In this document: one piece after another, positions 40,560-50,659 of the stretch
Numbering within the stretch: the stretch's first letter is position 1
Layout: each line of letters opens with the position of its first letter
Origin: Diploptera punctata
Lineage: Eukaryota; Arthropoda; Insecta; Blattodea; Blaberidae
Direction of reading: 5' to 3'
NCBI GenBank assembly: GCA_030220185.1
Contig: JASPKZ010004576.1
Coordinates: 405,001-469,000 of the forward strand
Length of the DNA: 64,000 bases
Program-made: the position numbers and the translations under genes
Notes under the pieces: generated by a model
What the model was told of the DNA's origin: nothing
What the model saw: only the letters and a program-made list of their open reading frames with translations
Databases searched by the model: none

Positions 40560-40690
40560 TGAAGTGGAAGATCAAACCTAAAAAAAACGTTGGATAGATG
40601 GAGTGAGGAGAAGAATGGCAGCTAGAGATTTGAGGAAGAAGATGCTTTAGACAGCCAACCTCTGGCGGCAAATCACTTTCGGTTGAAGGA
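40560..40690 (+). pseudogene. LINE C-terminal tail fragment
   Basis: Short frame KKRWIDGVRRRMAARDLRKK followed by a shift and TANLWRQIT, matching the '(K/R)RW.DGV...M..RDL........DR..WR' end of a LINE polyprotein. Confidence 0.4.
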
Positions 40691-41261
40691 GAAACACTCT
40701 TTTGTAGAATATTCCTAATAAAAACATATTTTGTTTCATAATTACGTAAACTCCGAAGCTAATGTGTTTGAGCAGTATGATAGTAAACAACTCTATACGG
40801 TACATCCGCAGATAAGAAGAATGCAAGTGCAGGATGAGAGAAGCAGGAAAATGCAAGCGTCACAATATCAAACATGTCCAGTAATACAGGGACAGTCATA
40901 TGCCACGCATCTGTTCGTTTCATTTCGGACATATTCTACTAAGAATTGTCCGTCTGCCTCATAATTAGCACACCCGCTTAGAGAATTAAAGGTTTAATTA
41001 GTGCAATCCCTCATGGTGTAATATACTGCGTAAGGCATTCCTGTTGCTTCCTTTCTTCTGATATGCTGGAATGTATTAATTCGTGCACGTTTCAAAGGCG
41101 TAAGAGAAGGATTGCATTCAAGGATCACCGGGGGCCAAATAACTTCAAGATTTACGGCTGTGACTGGAAAACAATTTGAAATAATCACCAGTTAGAATCT
41201 TTCGCCAGGATAATTACAGCATATGAAGAGATGCGTGAAGGAGTTGGTAGAACATACCAGA
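40691..41261. other. No feature recognised
   Basis: Frames of 60-80 codons on both strands but without domains. Nothing repeated within the window. Confidence 0.3.
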
Positions 41262-41391
41262 ATTTTCATTATCATCACTCCAAGGATTAAGCAATTGTCC
41301 GTTCCGACTTCATAATGCATCAGCCCAACGTTTTCTAGATCTTTCGACATCGCGTCTTCCTCTGCTTGATAATTTCTTGCTAGCAGTGGAT
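41262..41391 (-). mobile_element. LINE-D 3' end fragment
   Basis: Reverse of 'cattatcatcactccaagga', 'ttgtccgttccgacttcata' and 'gcatcagcccaacgttttct', the same 3' end as the 51.9-kb copy, with a short (GAT)n tail. Confidence 0.75.
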
Positions 41392-42130
41392 AGAATTTTC
41401 TACAACGAAATTATGTGTGATTTGAATGTAGTGGTCGCGAATTTGAAGAACTTCTGTAAAAACAAATTGTTGAGGAAACACCTTTGTACAGGAAAACCTG
41501 TCTATGAAGGAACATGACGATTCCTTGGCAGTTTTCCTTCTCATAAAGGGTTCCCAAATTACAAGCTTGAATTTTCTCACGCAGTGTAAGGGTTTTACAT
41601 GCACGCTTTAAATACATAACGTATTGACTGAAATACAGACAAAATAGTGTATGTAACACAGCTCAGTTTGCACGGCAATACAAAATAACTGTATTACTCA
41701 AAAGCGAGAAGGAACTCAACAGGAAGACTGAAGAGTTTCCCAATCCCTCGCAGGTAACTTAAGCAGGCAAAGAAGAGCGAGGGGTTCCCCGCTGTCACAC
41801 ATAAGCAAGGGTAGCCCCGCAATACAATGGCAACACAAGAAGGTAAAACGATATACCTCGTAATGCAGAAAGCGTCATATGCAGAATTTTCACGTGTGGT
41901 CATTAATACTGTAATTAGAACGTGCATAAGAATACTTTATTTTCCGTCTTACTGAGGTAAAAAGTAACTATTGGTACTTTAAAAACCATTCCGTTTCCGC
42001 GTTATGAGGGTTTCCGGCTTATACAGGACGATTTTACATATAAAATCGTACCGTTCTGAATATTTTTTCCGTCTCTACAGGTTTCCTTCTTATAAAGGTT
42101 CCGGCTGAGACAAGTTTTACTCTATCACTT
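41392..42130. other. Possible decayed DNA transposon (pogo/Tigger-like ends)
   Basis: The right side, read on the minus strand, begins 'gagtaaaacttgtctcagcc', 'ggaacctttataagaaggaa' and repeats 'ataagccggaaaccctcata'. Such 'cctgt.ta...gg.aac' phrases are familiar from Tigger/pogo termini, and similar phrases ('aggaaaacctgtctatgaag') occur near 41490-41560. No transposase motif (DDD) was found in the minus frames at 41380-41659, so this is tentative. Confidence 0.25.
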
Positions 42131-42339
42131 AAGTCAGCCCTGTAGAAAAATAAAATAAAAAAAAACAAAAATATTTTTTGAAACAAATTAACTGGAGCCT
42201 TAATAAATTGTATAATCCTATCATTTATACTATGGGAACGCTTGCATTTAGTCAGGATTATTTCTTATGTCAAAAGTTGTATATCTAAGTTGTTACATTT
42301 CGACGGCTCTATAAGCTACTTAAGCCTACAAGCTTTTTT

Positions 42340-42714
42340 TCTCATTGGCCCAGGTTGCCATTTCAATATTCCTGGTATTCACTCCAAGAATTGACGTAAT
42401 TAAAACCCACATCTGAAGTTGGGGCGCCTGCAAGGTGGGATTATGCTGCCCCGATGATGTGATGAATGACGGTGGTGATAATGCTGCGCCAGAGGAGTCG
42501 TTAATCCTAAACTTAATTTAAGGCGAATGTGATTCATGATTATTATGATGGCCATAAGATATTCGGGGACTGTTGTGATCTTAAAGTTTCCTGACATTTG
42601 TCTTATAGGTGAGGAAAAACCCCGGAGAAAATGTCACCCAGAAAACATGTCCCGATCGATACTTGAATTCGGGCCTGCTGAGTGATATGGCAGCACGCTA
42701 CCTGTAGACCACGT
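42340..42714 (-). mobile_element. SINE-1b, diverged
   Basis: Minus strand: 'ctacaggtagcgtgctgcc' head, 'ccggggtttttcctcaccta', 'caggcgccccaacttcagat' near the tail and 'aacctgggccaa' hairpin relic. The B box is damaged ('gaattcaagtatc'). Confidence 0.75.
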
Positions 42715-42744
42715 GCGCAATATTTTGAAAGAACATACATAAGA

Positions 42745-43945
42745 CATGCAGGGGTTTCAGAATAACTATTACGGACGTCTAGGGGTTGTAGAGGAAACTT
42801 GGTAGATACAGTGTTGATAAGGAACTCATGTCTGAAAACGTACCATTTCGATGTAAAATATGTTTGAAGATCGAATCACAATGGACTGATATCGTATGTC
42901 ATATGTTTCAGAATAAGTATTGCAGACTTTTAGGGGTTGTACTACAAACGTGGTCCACGTGGCGATCCTGTTGTTCGTTGTACAAAGTGTACCTGCGACG
43001 CATGTTTTCGTACACACGCCCCATAAAACCTGGTGTGTGCTCAATAATTTATATTGCCCCCAGAATTCGTGCTAGAAGATCTTCCTCCGACTCAAACAGG
43101 TGTAGTACAACCTCTAGAAGCCAGTAATACTTATTCTGAAACACAAGACATACGATATCAGCCCATTGTGTTTCGATCTTCAAATTTATTTTACATCGAA
43201 ATGGTACATGGGTTCAAGAATTAAAAAATCGGATGAGGTACGTTTTCTGGCGGACACAATTCTACACTTAGATCCTTATGCCACTGATGCACTAAACACT
43301 TGAAAACACGTTTCGTACTATTTTAAACATTTTGGAACCATTTAGTAACATTTCTTACAATTATTAAATATTTATAAATTGCGCGAAATGTGTGCATCGG
43401 GTTCTAGAGACCCGCAAATGCTTCATGTAACATCCGCTAGGTGGCTCTCAAATCGGTGTTACCAACATTTGAAAATAATTCGAAACCACATTTAGTGTTA
43501 GTGTATGTAAAATTAGTTTATAGTTTATTAAATAATACTCATGTAAATATTTTTGTTAGGTTAGGAAGTGGGAAGTTGGTTTACGTCCATTTTTTTTAGC
43601 ATTTGGGAATAAATAATATGCAAATTGTTTTCTTTGGTTAGGAAATGGCAAATTAGTTTACGTCCATTTTTTTTAGCATTTGGGAAGTTATTCCCAAAGT
43701 TGGTAACACCGACTGCAGAGCCATCTACCGGAGGCTACATTAACCATTACAGCAACTCGCGCATGCGCATTGCGATTCTGTGGAAGAATTCGTGTCCGCC
43801 AAGTAATCGACTTTTTTCCAAAAAATCATTTCCATATCTTCGAATTATAGACACCAAAATTGATAGGCCTAAATTATCAAAACTGTATCTACTAAGTTCC
43901 CTCTATAACCCCTAGAAGTCTATAATACTTTTTCTGAAACACCTG
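42745..43945. mobile_element. Foldback element (second copy) with nested insertion
   Basis: Arms match the 20.26-20.76 kb element: left 'ggggtttcagaataactatt', 'cttttaggggttgtactaca'; right 'agtaatacttattctgaaac', 'gatatcagcccattgtgttt' and, after an interruption, 'tctactaagttccctctata', 'tttttctgaaacacctgt'. The right arm is split by the element at about 43212-43870. No transposase. Confidence 0.7.
43212..43870. mobile_element. TIR element nested in the foldback arm
   Basis: Ends 'tttctggcggacacaattct' (about 43234) and 'agaattcgtgtccgccaagt' (about 43786) are inverted. Interior 'cgcgcatgcgcattgcgatt' and 'actaaacacttgaaaacacg' are shared in reverse with 39.93-40.50 kb. Contains a 55-bp direct duplication around 'aagttggtttacgtccattt' (43572 and 43650). 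Confidence 0.55.
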
Positions 43946-44045
43946 TATATATATTAATGAAAATAGCCACAATAGTTATATTTGTTAAGAATTCGCTGAT
44001 GTTCGTCATGGTTGAAGAAATGTTGAACGAAGCAGTAGCCTGTTA
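43944..44045 (+). repeat. About 100-bp direct repeat, left of Helitron-2
   Basis: 'tatatattaatgaaaatagc' to 'gcagtagcctgttat'; repeated at 44684-44785 with about five substitutions. The Helitron-like element lies exactly between the two. Confidence 0.8.
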
Positions 44046-44683
44046 TCTTAATATATAAAAATTTCGTGCCACGTTGTTTGCCCGCGATGGAATCCTAAAC
44101 TGCTGAACCGATTTTAATGAAATTTTGCACACTGTGTGCAGTTTGATCCAACTTGAGAAATAGGGTAGTTTATAACTAAATTTATGGTCGCATTATTTTT
44201 AATTGCAAATTATTTGTTTATTATTTAACAAAGAGTTATAATTATCTGTGAGTTCCATATGATTCTAACAGATGACGGTGAAAGGTACAGCTCGGGTCCA
44301 AGCTCTGTGTGTTTGCTGGGGGAAATGTGGGGAGTGGAGGAGGTACACTTCTCTGCTTCGCGTAGTACTAATAGCTGAGTCAGCAAATTCATTTCAGACA
44401 CACGGAGCTGGGTTCCGAGCTATAATTTGGTAAGGTAATTGGTTTATTATTTAACAAAGAGAGATCCAGATGGCTGTGCTTTTTGTTGCAACCGCGAATT
44501 TCAATTGAAATACAAATATTGATTATTTCATAATTTAAGTGTGTTCAGTGTTTATTTTATTTTCAATATTATTAATTTCTTGTGTAAGTATTAGTTTTAA
44601 GTAATCTGGCTGAAAAACAGCAACTTAATTTAAATTTTTAACGTATATCTTAGCCACAGCAACGCGTGGTCGGGACTTCTAGT
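44046..44683 (+). mobile_element. Helitron-like element (Helitron-2), non-autonomous
   Basis: 5' end TCTTAATATATAAAAATTTC then 'gaatcctaaactgctgaacc' and 'gattttaatgaaattttgca', a phrase common to Helitron/Helentron 5' ends; 3' end 'agcaacgcgtggtcgggact' then TCTAGT. No Rep/helicase. Interior contains two diverged copies of 'tttattatttaacaaagag' (44217 and 44442). Confidence 0.75.
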
Positions 44684-44785
44684 TTATATATTAATGAAGA
44701 TAGCCATAATAGTTATATTTGTTAAGAATTCGCTGATGTTCATCATGGTTGAAGAAATGTTGAACGAAACATTAGCCTGTTATAT
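44684..44785 (+). repeat. About 100-bp direct repeat, right of Helitron-2
   Basis: Second copy of the flank at 43944-44045, starting right after CTAGT. Confidence 0.8.
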
Positions 44786-45239
44786 GATATATAAAGTACT
44801 TGTAATATTGTATCATTCATCCCATAAACACACCAAGTGGTATTCCTACTGCGCGTTATATTGATGAAGAGTGTTCATTAAATTGACTCCCAGGAAATAA
44901 ATGTTAATTATGTATATAAAAATCAGCAAAGCGTTAACAGCAATTCCAGCATTTCCTCTCGTTGCTTTATTTTTAGTTGTTAATTGATAAAGTTTTAATT
45001 GGCTGGTGGCTTGAACAGTTCTAGAGAATTAGTTGAGGTTACTTTTGGTCACGTGGTGACAATCTAATGTTTCCACTCGATTAGTATAGCATTGACAATG
45101 TGTATTTAAACAACTTGTATCTTTGGTTTCAACTACATTAATTTCTTTCTTGTGGATTACCATAAAATTAACAGAAACTTACAAAATTAAATCTAAGTTC
45201 CATGTTACAACATTTAGATTATTCACTGGGCCCTACATT
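44786..45239. other. No feature recognised
   Basis: AT-rich; the phrase 'aagtacttgtaatattgtat' recurs at 45930. Confidence 0.3.
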
Positions 45240-45930
45240 GCATTCTTTATCATAAGTAACGCCACGAGTGATTTTCCAATTTATCTAGAGAATTTGGAAA
45301 TCAATAGTGGCATTTGTTAGGACTATTTAACGAATAAAATTAAGCTGTTTACTCACAAATCATTATTTAAATATTTTATTTTAAAATATTTATATATTTA
45401 ATGTGAACGGCGATGTTTGAAAACAAATGAGAAACGATTGGTTCGCTTCATTTGCTTCTTTTGTTCGTCACTGCAACCAGATCATATTATTTATTGCCAA
45501 AGGAACGCAATATTGTAAGAATGCACTCTAGTGGATAAAAAATGAAACACACCAAACTGTATGTTAATTCATTTCTGATGTCCTATGATGTAAATATGAC
45601 AATTATATTTTTCTCGAATGTTATTACCAGGGAAAAAATACATTTAAGAAAGTGCAAACAGTGGTTTCTTTTTTGGTGGTATAATCAATTGCTACAAATG
45701 TTTTATATTAACTCCTGTAAGCGCTATGTGTTGACATCTATGCACTATACATACAATCTGGTAGCCGTATTTCTTATAGGCTCAGTCACTGCAAAACAAT
45801 GGTCAGACCTGTTCAGAATATTAAAAAGGAGGAGCCTTCTTTAATATGGTAAATATAACACTGATTAATATTTCGTGAAACACCAATCTGATTGGTTGCA
45901 AAACAGAAATCATCGAAACGTGATATATGA
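45240..45930 (+). mobile_element. Family H element
   Basis: Same order as at 26.9 kb: 'gccacgagtgattttccaat' paired with 'atttggaaatcaatagtggc', 'gcaaccagatcatattattt', 'ataatcaattgctacaaatg' and 'cagacctgttcagaatatta'. A 100-codon frame at 45542-45844 is not conserved in the other copies. Confidence 0.55.
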
Positions 45931-45954
45931 AGTACTTGTAATATTGTATATATT

Positions 45955-46160
45955 TAATCTCTGTGAAAGAATAAAATATTATCAAAATGCTTACCTTCAG
46001 CACGTATTACGAATGAATGAACAGCGCATACCAAGAAGAATGTATAATTATAAACCAAAAGGGAGAAGAATGTTTGGAAGACCATTGAAGAGATGACCAA
46101 TTCGACCTATAATGAGATACGGAACAGGCCATTGGGCTTAATCCTTGTTGTTGTTGATGA
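45955..46160 (+). pseudogene. LINE C-terminal fragment, (GTT/GAT)n end
   Basis: Open frame with ERIKYYQNAYLQHVLRMNEQ, RIPRRMYNYKPKGRRMFGRP and LKR then a stop, i.e. the 'W..H..RM...RIP.....Y.P.GRR..GRP.KRW' box of LINE-D-type proteins. Ends 'ggaacaggccattgggctta'. Confidence 0.65.
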
Positions 46161-46648
46161 TATGTAATTATATTGTTATCTATTACATTTTTTTTGTTCT
46201 ATTTGCTTTATATCAGCACTTGACTGTGAACAGCATGTGCAGCTTGCTGCCCGTGCAACTCATATTTGTAAATAACGTTGTATGTATCGAACATTTAGTT
46301 TAATGAAGTCCTACTACTACTACATTCTTATAGTAACTTTGTGTGACCATAGAAAGAGAAAGTAGGGAATCCTTAACGAATTGAGAACTTAAAGTGGTTT
46401 AGAGTACAGGAAAGTGTTGAAAAGCATCACTTCACCTTCATGTTTTACGTATAACGCAAGGATCGCCATCTACTACCTTGTTGAACCGATTTCTCCGTGT
46501 TCAAGTGGAATCTCACTATATTTAAAGACTTCCGTCCAACTCGAGAGAGGAGCAAACGACGCAGAAATCAAACAAAGAGTCCTCGTGTTACAACATGAGA
46601 AAAACGTCCAGTAATTTTATTTTGTTCAGTTCAATTCCTAAAATAAAT
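46161..46648. other. No feature recognised
   Basis: Low-repeat sequence upstream of the small ORF; contains (CTA)n-like 'tactactactac' near 46311-46322. Confidence 0.3.
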
Positions 46649-46795
46649 ATGAAGAACTATTTACTTAGTATTTGGATTTTCCTTTGTTCTTCAACAACAG
46701 TAGTTGCATCACCAAAGCGATTTAGAGAAGGTGAACAAATACGAAGATTTTCAAGCAAATGCTACTTATATTATAATGGACTCTTAGTAACATAG
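46649..46795 (+). CDS. Hypothetical small secreted-peptide ORF (48 codons)
   Basis: From the ATG at 46649 (inside a longer frame opening at 46595) the product starts MKNYLLSIWIFLCSSTTVVA and continues SPKRFREGEQIRRFSSKCYL to a stop. The first 20 residues have the shape of a signal peptide: short basic start, hydrophobic core, small residues before a likely cut near VVA-S. The rest is basic with one Cys. It could be a first exon (a weak GT donor lies in 'cttagtaaca') or chance. It is one of few frames here not inside a recognised repeat. Confidence 0.25.
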   Translation: MKNYLLSIWIFLCSSTTVVASPKRFREGEQIRRFSSKCYLYYNGLLVT

Positions 46796-46799
46796 ATTT

Positions 46800-47092
46800 T
46801 ATATAGACACACGCCATATTCCGCTTATATGTATAATAAAACAAATAGTCATAACCTCTGATCAAATACGAATAGGCCTATATATATATATATGAAATCA
46901 ATTGCTAAAAAAGTGAAAACTGGGAATTGATTTTACTTTATGTTCCATGAACCTTAACTTGACTTTCATTAGTGAAATGGGAAATGTCCAACCGGCATTC
47001 ATTCTCGCTCCTTATCAATTTAGTTTTCTGTATAATATAGTCAATACCAATAAAATTCATTGTTAAAGCCGTTGAGGTGGAGAGTCATAAAA
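46800..47092. other. No feature recognised
   Basis: AT-rich, with a short (TA)n at 46880-46892. Confidence 0.3.
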
Positions 47093-47165
47093 CAAAATAA
47101 GTTAAAATATATCTTCATAGGTAAAATCCGTCGTCCTCAACTTATAAAACGTATAATATTTATGC

Positions 47166-47203
47166 CTGTAGGCCTTTCAGGACATCCGTCCCATCTTCAG
47201 CAG
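47166..47203 (-). ncRNA. Hammerhead ribozyme motif, minus-strand copy
   Basis: Reverse complement: stem I CTG/CAG, CTGAAGA (47194-47200), stem II GGGAC..GTCCT with loop GGAT, GAAA, then GGCCTA. Stem III would be the self-complementary AGGCCU, formed between two molecules. Confidence 0.55.
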
Positions 47204-47258
47204 TTCATTCTTCTCTACAGCATCCAGTATGGTGTTTGATGCTGTAGAGAAGAATGAA

Positions 47259-47296
47259 CTGCTGAAGATGGGACGGATGTCCTGAAAGGCCTACAG
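47259..47296 (+). ncRNA. Hammerhead ribozyme motif, plus-strand copy
   Basis: CTG (47259-47261) pairs with CAG (47294-47296); CTGAAGA 47262-47268; stem II 47270-47274 with 47279-47283; GAAA 47284-47287; GGCCTA 47288-47293 with predicted cleavage after A at 47293. All core positions are intact. Stem I is short and stem II includes one G-U pair, so activity is uncertain. Confidence 0.55.
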
Positions 47297-47384
47297 GCAT
47301 AAATATTATACGTTTTATAAGTTGAGGACGACGGATTTTACTTATGAAGGTATATTTTAACTTATTTTACTGTATAATATAAAA

Positions 47385-47905
47385 AAAATGTTGAATATTT
47401 ATTTTTGCGCTATAGTGTGTTTTGCCGTACTTACAGTAATGACCATGATTGAAAGTTCAACTTCCTACATTTCGGGGTTGCCAACCTAAATAACTATACT
47501 GTAATGTTATATAGCTATTACAAAACGCCTGTGGGAAATAAAACCACTGCCCTCTATGTGTGCTACATGCAATGTATATACAAAAAATGTCCAAAAGGTA
47601 GTGTTAATATACAGTATACTAAAACAAATGACTACATTTTTAATTAACTGAACTTTATTTGAAACAATATAAAACAATAAATTCGTACTTGCGGCCATGT
47701 CATCAATAATTATTCTCAAGGCCTCCTTTTGTTTCTGCTAATAAACATTGCTCACATTGTTAACGTTAGTCAATTGTTTATAATGAACGCAAATATTTCC
47801 AACAAAGATGTTATTATTTTACTATTATTTATTATTTTGAAAACACCATCGCGCAAAAAATAATGTAAAATGCACGTTTGCGAAGTGTTTTGCAGAATCT
47901 TTAAT
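47385..47905 (-). mobile_element. Family E element, inverted copy
   Basis: Reverse complement of the 25.35-25.95 kb element: 'tgattgaaagttcaacttcc', 'ttcggggttgccaacctaaa', 'gggaaataaaaccactgccc', 'gttaacgttagtcaattgtt', 'aaaacaccatcgcgcaaaaa'. Its end abuts family H directly. Confidence 0.65.
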
Positions 47906-48330
47906 GTAAACGGCGATGTTTGTAAACAAATCAGAAATGTGAGGTTATGTATATTCACTGCAACTTGATCATATTATTTGTTGCCAAATAAGATCGCAGT
48001 ATTGTAAGAATGCACCCTCGTGGAGAAATAATGAAACACATCGAACTGTATAATAATCAACATTATAGGTTATTAATTATTTTTTTTAGTAAACATCTCA
48101 GTAAAATCAAGGAATCTGTTGATTATTTGCTATATTCAATGTATTTGTTGGAGAAAAATAATGCTCTGACTTGTTCAGAATATTAAAAAAGGAGGAGCTT
48201 TCTTTGTCACAAAAGCAGGAGCTGATAGAGATAAATTGATAAAGAGTGAGGTGAAACAGGACTGTCATTGGTTATAAAAACATTCATCGAAATGTGATTG
48301 GTCATTGACTATCATTCGGGGTATGAGTTA
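47906..48330 (+). mobile_element. Family H element, internal deletion
   Basis: 'aatgtaaacggcgatgtttg', 'gcaacttgatcatattattt', 'gctctgacttgttcagaata' and 'aatgtgattggtcattgact' in family order; the middle third is deleted. Confidence 0.55.
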
Positions 48331-48602
48331 AAAGTATATTATAAAATTATTTATATAATTTATGTATTGAATATTATTTAATCTGGGAGGGGAAACTGCC
48401 CTTGTACTGTGACGTAAGAGATATATTGTGCTTTCCATCATTAAATCCTATCAATCAATCAATCCAATGCTTGTAATGAACTGACGAGAGGACAGTTGAA
48501 AGTTCCTACAGTTTTGGAAAGTGTTTACAAAAAAAAGAAAACTCTTTGATATGCTAAGGCACGAGTTGATCAGATTCATTTTATAAATATTGTCTAATTT
48601 TA

Positions 48603-48917
48603 TACGTGGTCTTTAGAGGAAACCAGATATAATAAGAACAGCTAAGTCTCGTAGACTGCGATGGGCAGGACATGTTGCACGTATGGGGAATGAAAGACTT
48701 GCATGGAAGCTTCTTGTAGGAAAGCCAGAGGGAAAACGCCCAATTGGTAGACCAAGAATGAGGTGGGAGAATAACATTGACTATGATTTGAGGGAAGTAT
48801 ATTATACAGGGAATGATTGGAAAGCATTAGCTCAGGATAGGGATGTATGGAGAGCTTATGTCCGTGCGGCCATGAACCTACGGGTTCAATAGTGCCAGTG
48901 AGTATGTAAGTAAGTGA
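48603..48917 (+). pseudogene. LINE-A 3' fragment with 11-bp target-site duplication
   Basis: Flanked by gtctaatttta at 48592-48602 and 48918-48928. The frame at 48683-48892 reads MGNERLAWKLLVGKPEGKRP, IGRPRMRWENNIDYDLREVY and YVRAAMNLRVQ before the stop; upstream bases encode KPDIIRTAKSRRLRWAGHVA. 5' truncated to about 315 bp and well preserved. Confidence 0.9.
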
Positions 48918-49059
48918 GTCTAATTTTACATAATGTAAGTGAGTTACACCATTCAAATGTAAATCTTATACAATCGGTATAAGATAATAAATCGGTGATA
49001 AGGGAAGCAAAATGGCACAATTATAATTTAGCATGAATACGTAGACCTAACTAATGTCT

Positions 49060-49180
49060 GTTAATAATAATAGAACAAGTGAGCAATTTTAATTATCTGG
49101 GATATACTGTATCATATAGAAAAAGTGAAGACATTGAAAACAAAATAAATACAATTAATTACATGTATTGTACTATAAAA
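49060..49180 (+). pseudogene. LINE-D fragment, part before a nested insertion
   Basis: Encodes EQVSNFNYLGYTVSYRKSED, IENKINTINYMYCTIK, the 'F.YLG' box that follows the RT palm. The frame continues at 49754 after the inserted LINE (RSFKGTRKE). Confidence 0.75.
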
Positions 49181-49742
49181 GTAAAATCTGTGTCCAGAAT
49201 AAAATTTTAGAGATCTAATCAATTTAAATATCTTGGATATTATCTCTCTATCTGGGATGAAAATGATATCCCTGAAAAGTTACTAGTTATAATAAAAGTT
49301 TAGGAATTATTAATCAAGTTATGAAACCATCCCTTGTACAAAAAAACACCACATTACGTTTATATAACACTTTGGCTAGACCAGTGTTGACCTATGGTAG
49401 TGAAGCATGGGCACTAAAAAACAACATGAAAGCAGAATAACGGCTTGTGAAATGAGATTCATGCGCAGAACAGCGGGTTACACCAGATGGGATCGGAAAA
49501 GGAACACCGATATCTTAAAAGAATTGAAGACTACGCCAATTTTGGAATATATTAAACAGTACCAACTAAATTGGAAACACCATCTTGAAAGAATGAGTTC
49601 AAATCGGATCCCCAAAGCTGTTTATAATTATATACCAAGAGGACGAAGATCACTGGGCCGTCCTATGAAACGCTGGAGGGAAAATTTTCTATAGGATCGT
49701 AACAGGCCTTGGCCTAATACTTGGAAGGAAGAAGAAGAAGAA
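49181..49742 (+). pseudogene. LINE fragment nested in LINE-D, 11-bp target-site duplication
   Basis: Flanked by gtactataaaa at 49170-49180 and 49743-49753. Contains NQFKYLGYYLSIWDENDIPE, a frame shift, then TYGSEAWALK, ACEMRFMRRTAGYTRWDRKR, NTDILKELKTTPILEYIKQY, WKHHLERMSSNRIPKAVYNY and RGRRSLGRPMKRWRENFL, ending in a (GAA)n tail. 5' truncated. Confidence 0.85.
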
Positions 49743-49753
49743 GTACTATAAAA

Positions 49754-50180
49754 CGAAGTTTCAAAGGAACTAGAAAGGAGACATTTTAAAAATTTTATAA
49801 AACAATGGCGGTTCCAGCACTATATGGATCGGAACATCAGGTCTTAACCAAACACCAGGAACGAAGAATAGAATCGTCAGAAATGAGGTTTTTGAGAAGT
49901 GTAGCTGGCTGTACAATAATGGATCAAAGGCGAAGTGAGGATATACGAAGAGAACTGAATATATTCAAACTATTAGATAGAATTACATAATACAGAGGTG
50001 AATGGATGGACCACATCAGTAGAATGGATAACAATAGACTTCCGAAACAGATTCTTCATTACAAACCACTAGGACGAAGAAATGTTGGAAGACCCAGCAA
50101 AAGATGGATAGACCAATTCTAACATGAGATCGGAACAGACCAGCAGATCTAATCGTTGATGCTGATGATGATGACCTAAT
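49754..50180 (+). pseudogene. LINE-D fragment, part after the nested insertion
   Basis: KFYKTMAVPALYGSEHQVLT, SSEMRFLRSVAGCTIMDQRR, SEDIRRELNIFKLLDRIT, stop, then WMDHISRMDNNRLPKQILHY and GRRNVGRPSKRWIDQF, ending 'gatctaatcgttgatgctga' with a (GAT)n tail. Confidence 0.8.
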
Positions 50181-50232
50181 GTATGTTACTGATAATGAAA
50201 GTAAAGTACAATACCAGTGCAGTTGGTACTAC

Positions 50233-50560
50233 GATTAATTGAATTTGACCTCCTCTGTGGTGTAACCGATTGCACCTGTGACTAGTATCCCAGGGGACGG
50301 GTTAGAGTCCCGGCCATGATATATAATTATTCCTTTTGTTTAGGGTCTGGAACGGGACTCACTCGGACTCATGAAGACAAATCAAAAGTCTTTGGTACGA
50401 AATTTATCGAAATCTGGAATAGAAAACGAACTAAGGGCGAGAGCATGTTTTACACTAACCATATGACTCCCTAAGTTATCATCTGCCTCAACTGACAACA
50501 ACCATTTCTGTGGGCCTTGGCTCCCTGAACTATCATGTCAATGACTTTTTTATTGATCTA
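50233..50560 (+). mobile_element. SINE-5
   Basis: tRNA-like head: 'cctctgtggtgtaaccgatt' (A-box-like) and 'gggttagagtcccggcc' (B box with C to A). Body 'gggtctggaacgggactcac', 'gagcatgttttacactaacc' and end 'tgtgggccttggctccctga'. No second copy in the window. Confidence 0.55.
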
Positions 50561-50599
50561 ATATACTATTAGGCTATCTGGAATATCTGAATACTAATG

Positions 50600-50657
<58 letters not shown>
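50600..50657. repeat. (ATA)n microsatellite
   Basis: About 58 bases of TAA/ATA repeats. Confidence 0.95.
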
Positions 50658-50658
<1 letters not shown>

Positions 50659-50659
50659 G

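Larger units (their letters stand above)
47093..47369. repeat. Second hammerhead-bearing palindrome
   Basis: Left arm about 47093-47224 and right arm about 47238-47369 are nearly perfect reverse complements with a 13-base loop. Each arm contains CTGAAGA, a GGGAC/GTCCT stem, then GAAAGGCCTA. It shares the design but not the sequence of the 1.5-kb palindrome, so it is a different subfamily. Confidence 0.75.

Noticed and set aside
41380..41659. Transposase fragment in minus frames
   Set aside because: No catalytic or DNA-binding motif could be identified, so only a tentative transposon-end note was kept.
45542..45844. 100-codon frame as a gene
   Set aside because: Lies within family H and is not open in the copies at 26.9 and 47.9 kb.
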